Shown here: positions 62,526 to 64,000 of the stretch, in pieces
Layout of the letters: each line of letters starts with the position of its first letter
Position numbering within the stretch: position 1 is the stretch's first letter
Assembly (NCBI RefSeq): GCF_030123325.1
Contig: NZ_CP126106.1
Span: forward strand, 5,587,001 to 5,651,000
Reading direction: 5' to 3'
Source: Peribacillus simplex
Lineage (GTDB): Bacteria; Bacillota; Bacilli; Bacillales; DSM-1321
Length of the DNA: 64,000 nucleotides
Program-made: the position numbers and the translations under genes
Notes under the pieces: model-generated
Databases searched by the model: none
What the model was told of the DNA's origin: nothing
What the model saw: only the letters and a program-made list of their open reading frames with translations

Positions 62526-63275
62526 ATGAGTGAAGCAGCACAAACACTGGACGGCTGGTATTGTTTACATGATTTCCGTCTGATCGACTGGGCTTCTTGG
62601 AAAACGTTATCAAGCGACGAACGCCAATTGGCCATCTCGGAATTCCAAGGTTTACTGGATAAATGGAATATGACACAAAGCGACAATGAAGGCAGCCACG
62701 CCCTATATTCCATCGTAGGCCAGAAAGCGGACTTCATGCTTATGTTTGCCCGTCCAACCATGGAAGAATTGAATGCAATTGAAAACGAATTCAATAAAAC
62801 GAAGCTTGCCGAATATACAGTTCCCGCTTATTCATACGTTTCCGTCGTGGAATTAAGCAATTACTTAGCTGGAGGAGATGGTGAGGACCCTTACCAGAAC
62901 CCTCATGTCCGTTCAAGACTTTATCCGATACTTCCAAAAGCGAAACATGTATGCTTCTATCCAATGGACAAGCGTCGTGATGGCGATGATAACTGGTATA
63001 TGCTTTCCATGGAAGAGCGCAAAGGCTTGATGCGTTCCCACGGCTTGATTGGCCGCAGTTATGCCGGTAAAGTAAAACAAATCATATCGGGTTCTGTCGG
63101 TTTTGACGATTATGAATGGGGCGTTACACTATTCGCAGATGATGTCCTTCAATTTAAAAAATTAATCTATGAAATGCGTTTTGATGAAGTGAGTGCACGT
63201 TACGCTGCATTTGGTTCTTTCTTTGTAGGCAATATCCTGCCGGAAGAAAACGTATCTTCATTCCTATACGTATAA
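62526..63275 (+). CDS. hemQ: Coproheme decarboxylase HemQ/ChdC
   Basis: Last step of the coproporphyrin-dependent heme path of Gram-positives: oxidative decarboxylation of two propionates of coproheme with hydrogen peroxide. 249 residues; the catalytic Y145 and K149 lie in VCFYPMDKRR, and the proximal heme ligand is H172 in MRSHG. The start is the ATG at 62526, 6 bases after AGGAGTG; a GTG at 62517 is part of that site. Confidence 0.95.
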   Translation: MSEAAQTLDGWYCLHDFRLIDWASWKTLSSDERQLAISEFQGLLDKWNMTQSDNEGSHALYSIVGQKADFMLMFARPTMEELNAIENEFNKTKLAEYTVPAYSYVSVVELSNYLAGGDGEDPYQNPHVRSRLYPILPKAKHVCFYPMDKRRDGDDNWYMLSMEERKGLMRSHGLIGRSYAGKVKQIISGSVGFDDYEWGVTLFADDVLQFKKLIYEMRFDEVSARYAAFGSFFVGNILPEENVSSFLYV

Positions 63276-63283
63276 GACGATGG

Positions 63284-63310
63284 GCTTCCGGTTTCCGGAA
63301 GCTTTTTTTT
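63284..63310 (+). terminator. Terminator of hemQ
   Basis: GCTTCCGG and CCGGAAGC (63284-63302) form a perfect 8-bp stem with a TTT loop and eight U residues on the plus strand. Confidence 0.9.
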
Positions 63311-63688
63311 GTGTCCCCTCCTTTTTATTTTTCCCCGGCTGTGGAATAAATCCAATCCACATCCCATACATTTTCAATAGTGATGAATTTATTTTTTCAC
63401 AGTCCCATTCAGCTTCAGGAAAATTGATCAAGGCAATTCCTGACTCCAGAGAGGTGAAGGAACGTTACTTCTATTCATTGGCCGGCAAGAGGATATGGTT
63501 TATATCATGAATGGCAGCCGTTATGTATCGCTTAACTTTCATTGTGGTTTTTTAAGCCACCCGGGGATTGTCCAGAAACATATACAATACTACCGGTCGC
63601 TATAAATCGCACAGTTCTCCCAGTCCACACTCTTGGATTGTCCAAATTCCACAGCATCAACTAAACCTTGAATTTAGGAGGGAATGCA
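63311..63688 (+). other. Gene-free region upstream of gerQ
   Basis: About 378 bases with no convincing gene. CATACATT at about 63372 fits a sigma-E -10 box (CATANNNT), but its -35 is poor. Short reading frames here lack ribosome sites. Confidence 0.5.
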
Positions 63689-64000
63689 ATGTCACAAAAT
63701 AATCCTTATGGTAACTACCCGTACGGGGGAAGCCCCTATTACCCGTATGAGAATAATGAGCCTGAACTAAGGCAGCAGAATCCTAACCAGCAACAAGGTT
63801 ACCCGCAGCAAGGATACCAACAGCCATCATACCAGCCACAACAGCCCACTATGGCAGGCACGCCACAACAAATGCCGATGCAGGTGAGTCCAGCCACTTC
63901 CGGACCACAGATACCTGGCATGCTTCCGGTCGAACAATCATACATCGAGAACATCTTGCGTTTGAATAAAGGAAAATTAGCCACTGTTTATACAACGTTT
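63689..64000 (+). CDS. gerQ: Spore coat protein GerQ, N-terminal part (cut by window edge)
   Basis: Start of GerQ, an inner coat protein needed for cortex-lytic enzyme CwlJ location and cross-linked by transglutaminase. The first 104 codons read MSQNNPYGNYPYGGSPYYPY..., a Tyr/Gln/Pro-rich head, then LPVEQSYIENILRLNKGKLATVY, the start of the conserved domain. AGGAGGG lies 6 bases before the ATG. The rest lies beyond the window. Confidence 0.93.
   Translation, partial: MSQNNPYGNYPYGGSPYYPYENNEPELRQQNPNQQQGYPQQGYQQPSYQPQQPTMAGTPQQMPMQVSPATSGPQIPGMLPVEQSYIENILRLNKGKLATVYTTF

Noticed and set aside
63280..63510. 76-codon plus-strand ORF between hemQ and gerQ
   Set aside because: It begins inside the hemQ terminator stem and lacks a ribosome site.

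Overview
The window is core chromosome of a spore-forming, low-GC Gram-positive member of the Bacillaceae. Spore genes (spoIIR, spo0F, pbpG, rsfA, gerQ), AGGAGG-type ribosome binding sites, frequent TTG/GTG starts and the conserved rpoE-pyrG-ywjG-spo0F-fba-tal-murZ-glpX-rho-rpmE-tdk-prfA-prmC-spoIIR-ywlC-mntP-ywlE-rpiB-ywlG-glyA-upp-atp order all fit. B. subtilis has no nuo operon, so its presence here, together with mmgAB/icmF, points to a Peribacillus (B. simplex-like), B. megaterium-like or similar lineage. That species guess is inference. I see no rRNA, tRNA, CRISPR, prophage or insertion sequence.

Layout: 1-2.6 kb, start of a complex I operon (nuoA-B-C-D, minus strand), with NuoC carrying long tandem repeats. 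2.7-9.9 kb, complete F1Fo ATP synthase operon atpIBEFHAGDC (minus). 10-14.1 kb, a secreted subtilase, mnaA and upp. 14.3-18.6 kb, glyA, ywlG, rpiB, ywlE and mntP. 18.6-24.8 kb, ywlC, a DnaA-box cluster, spoIIR, prmC, prfA, a lipoprotein gene, tdk and rpmE. 24.9-31.4 kb, rho, glpX, murZ, tal, fba and spo0F. 31.7-34.9 kb, ywjG (plus), then pyrG with a CTP-sensing type attenuator, and rpoE. 35.1-46.2 kb, fatty/branched-chain acyl-CoA oxidation: mmgA, mmgB, two acyl-CoA dehydrogenases, a TetR regulator and icmF, plus fadF. 46.5-48.7 kb, clsB and uvsE (plus). 48.7-52.8 kb, argS, ywiB, speB and speE. 53-60.2 kb, pbpG, ywhD, ywhC, ywhB, ywgA, ywfO, a DUF1450 gene and rsfA. 60.4-64 kb, lipL, pta, hemQ and the start of gerQ.

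How the genes work together: nuo builds proton motive force and atp uses it. The fadF/mmg/acd/icmF block feeds acyl-CoA electrons and carbon into respiration. It carries a FadR-like box before fadF, and a TetR palindrome plus a cre-like site before mmgA. The nuo promoter also carries a cre-like site at its start point, so carbon catabolite control probably links both blocks.

No clearly new multi-gene system is visible. The most noteworthy signals are the 35-residue repeats of NuoC, a dense DnaA-box cluster beside ywlC, a long acidic insert in SpoIIR, well-preserved regulatory DNA (pyrG attenuator, PurBoxes, FadR/TetR/cre sites, a sigma-H promoter at spo0F), an unannotated 53-residue membrane protein gene, a four-codon mini-ORF touching atpI, and a decayed gene-like stretch beside ywlE.
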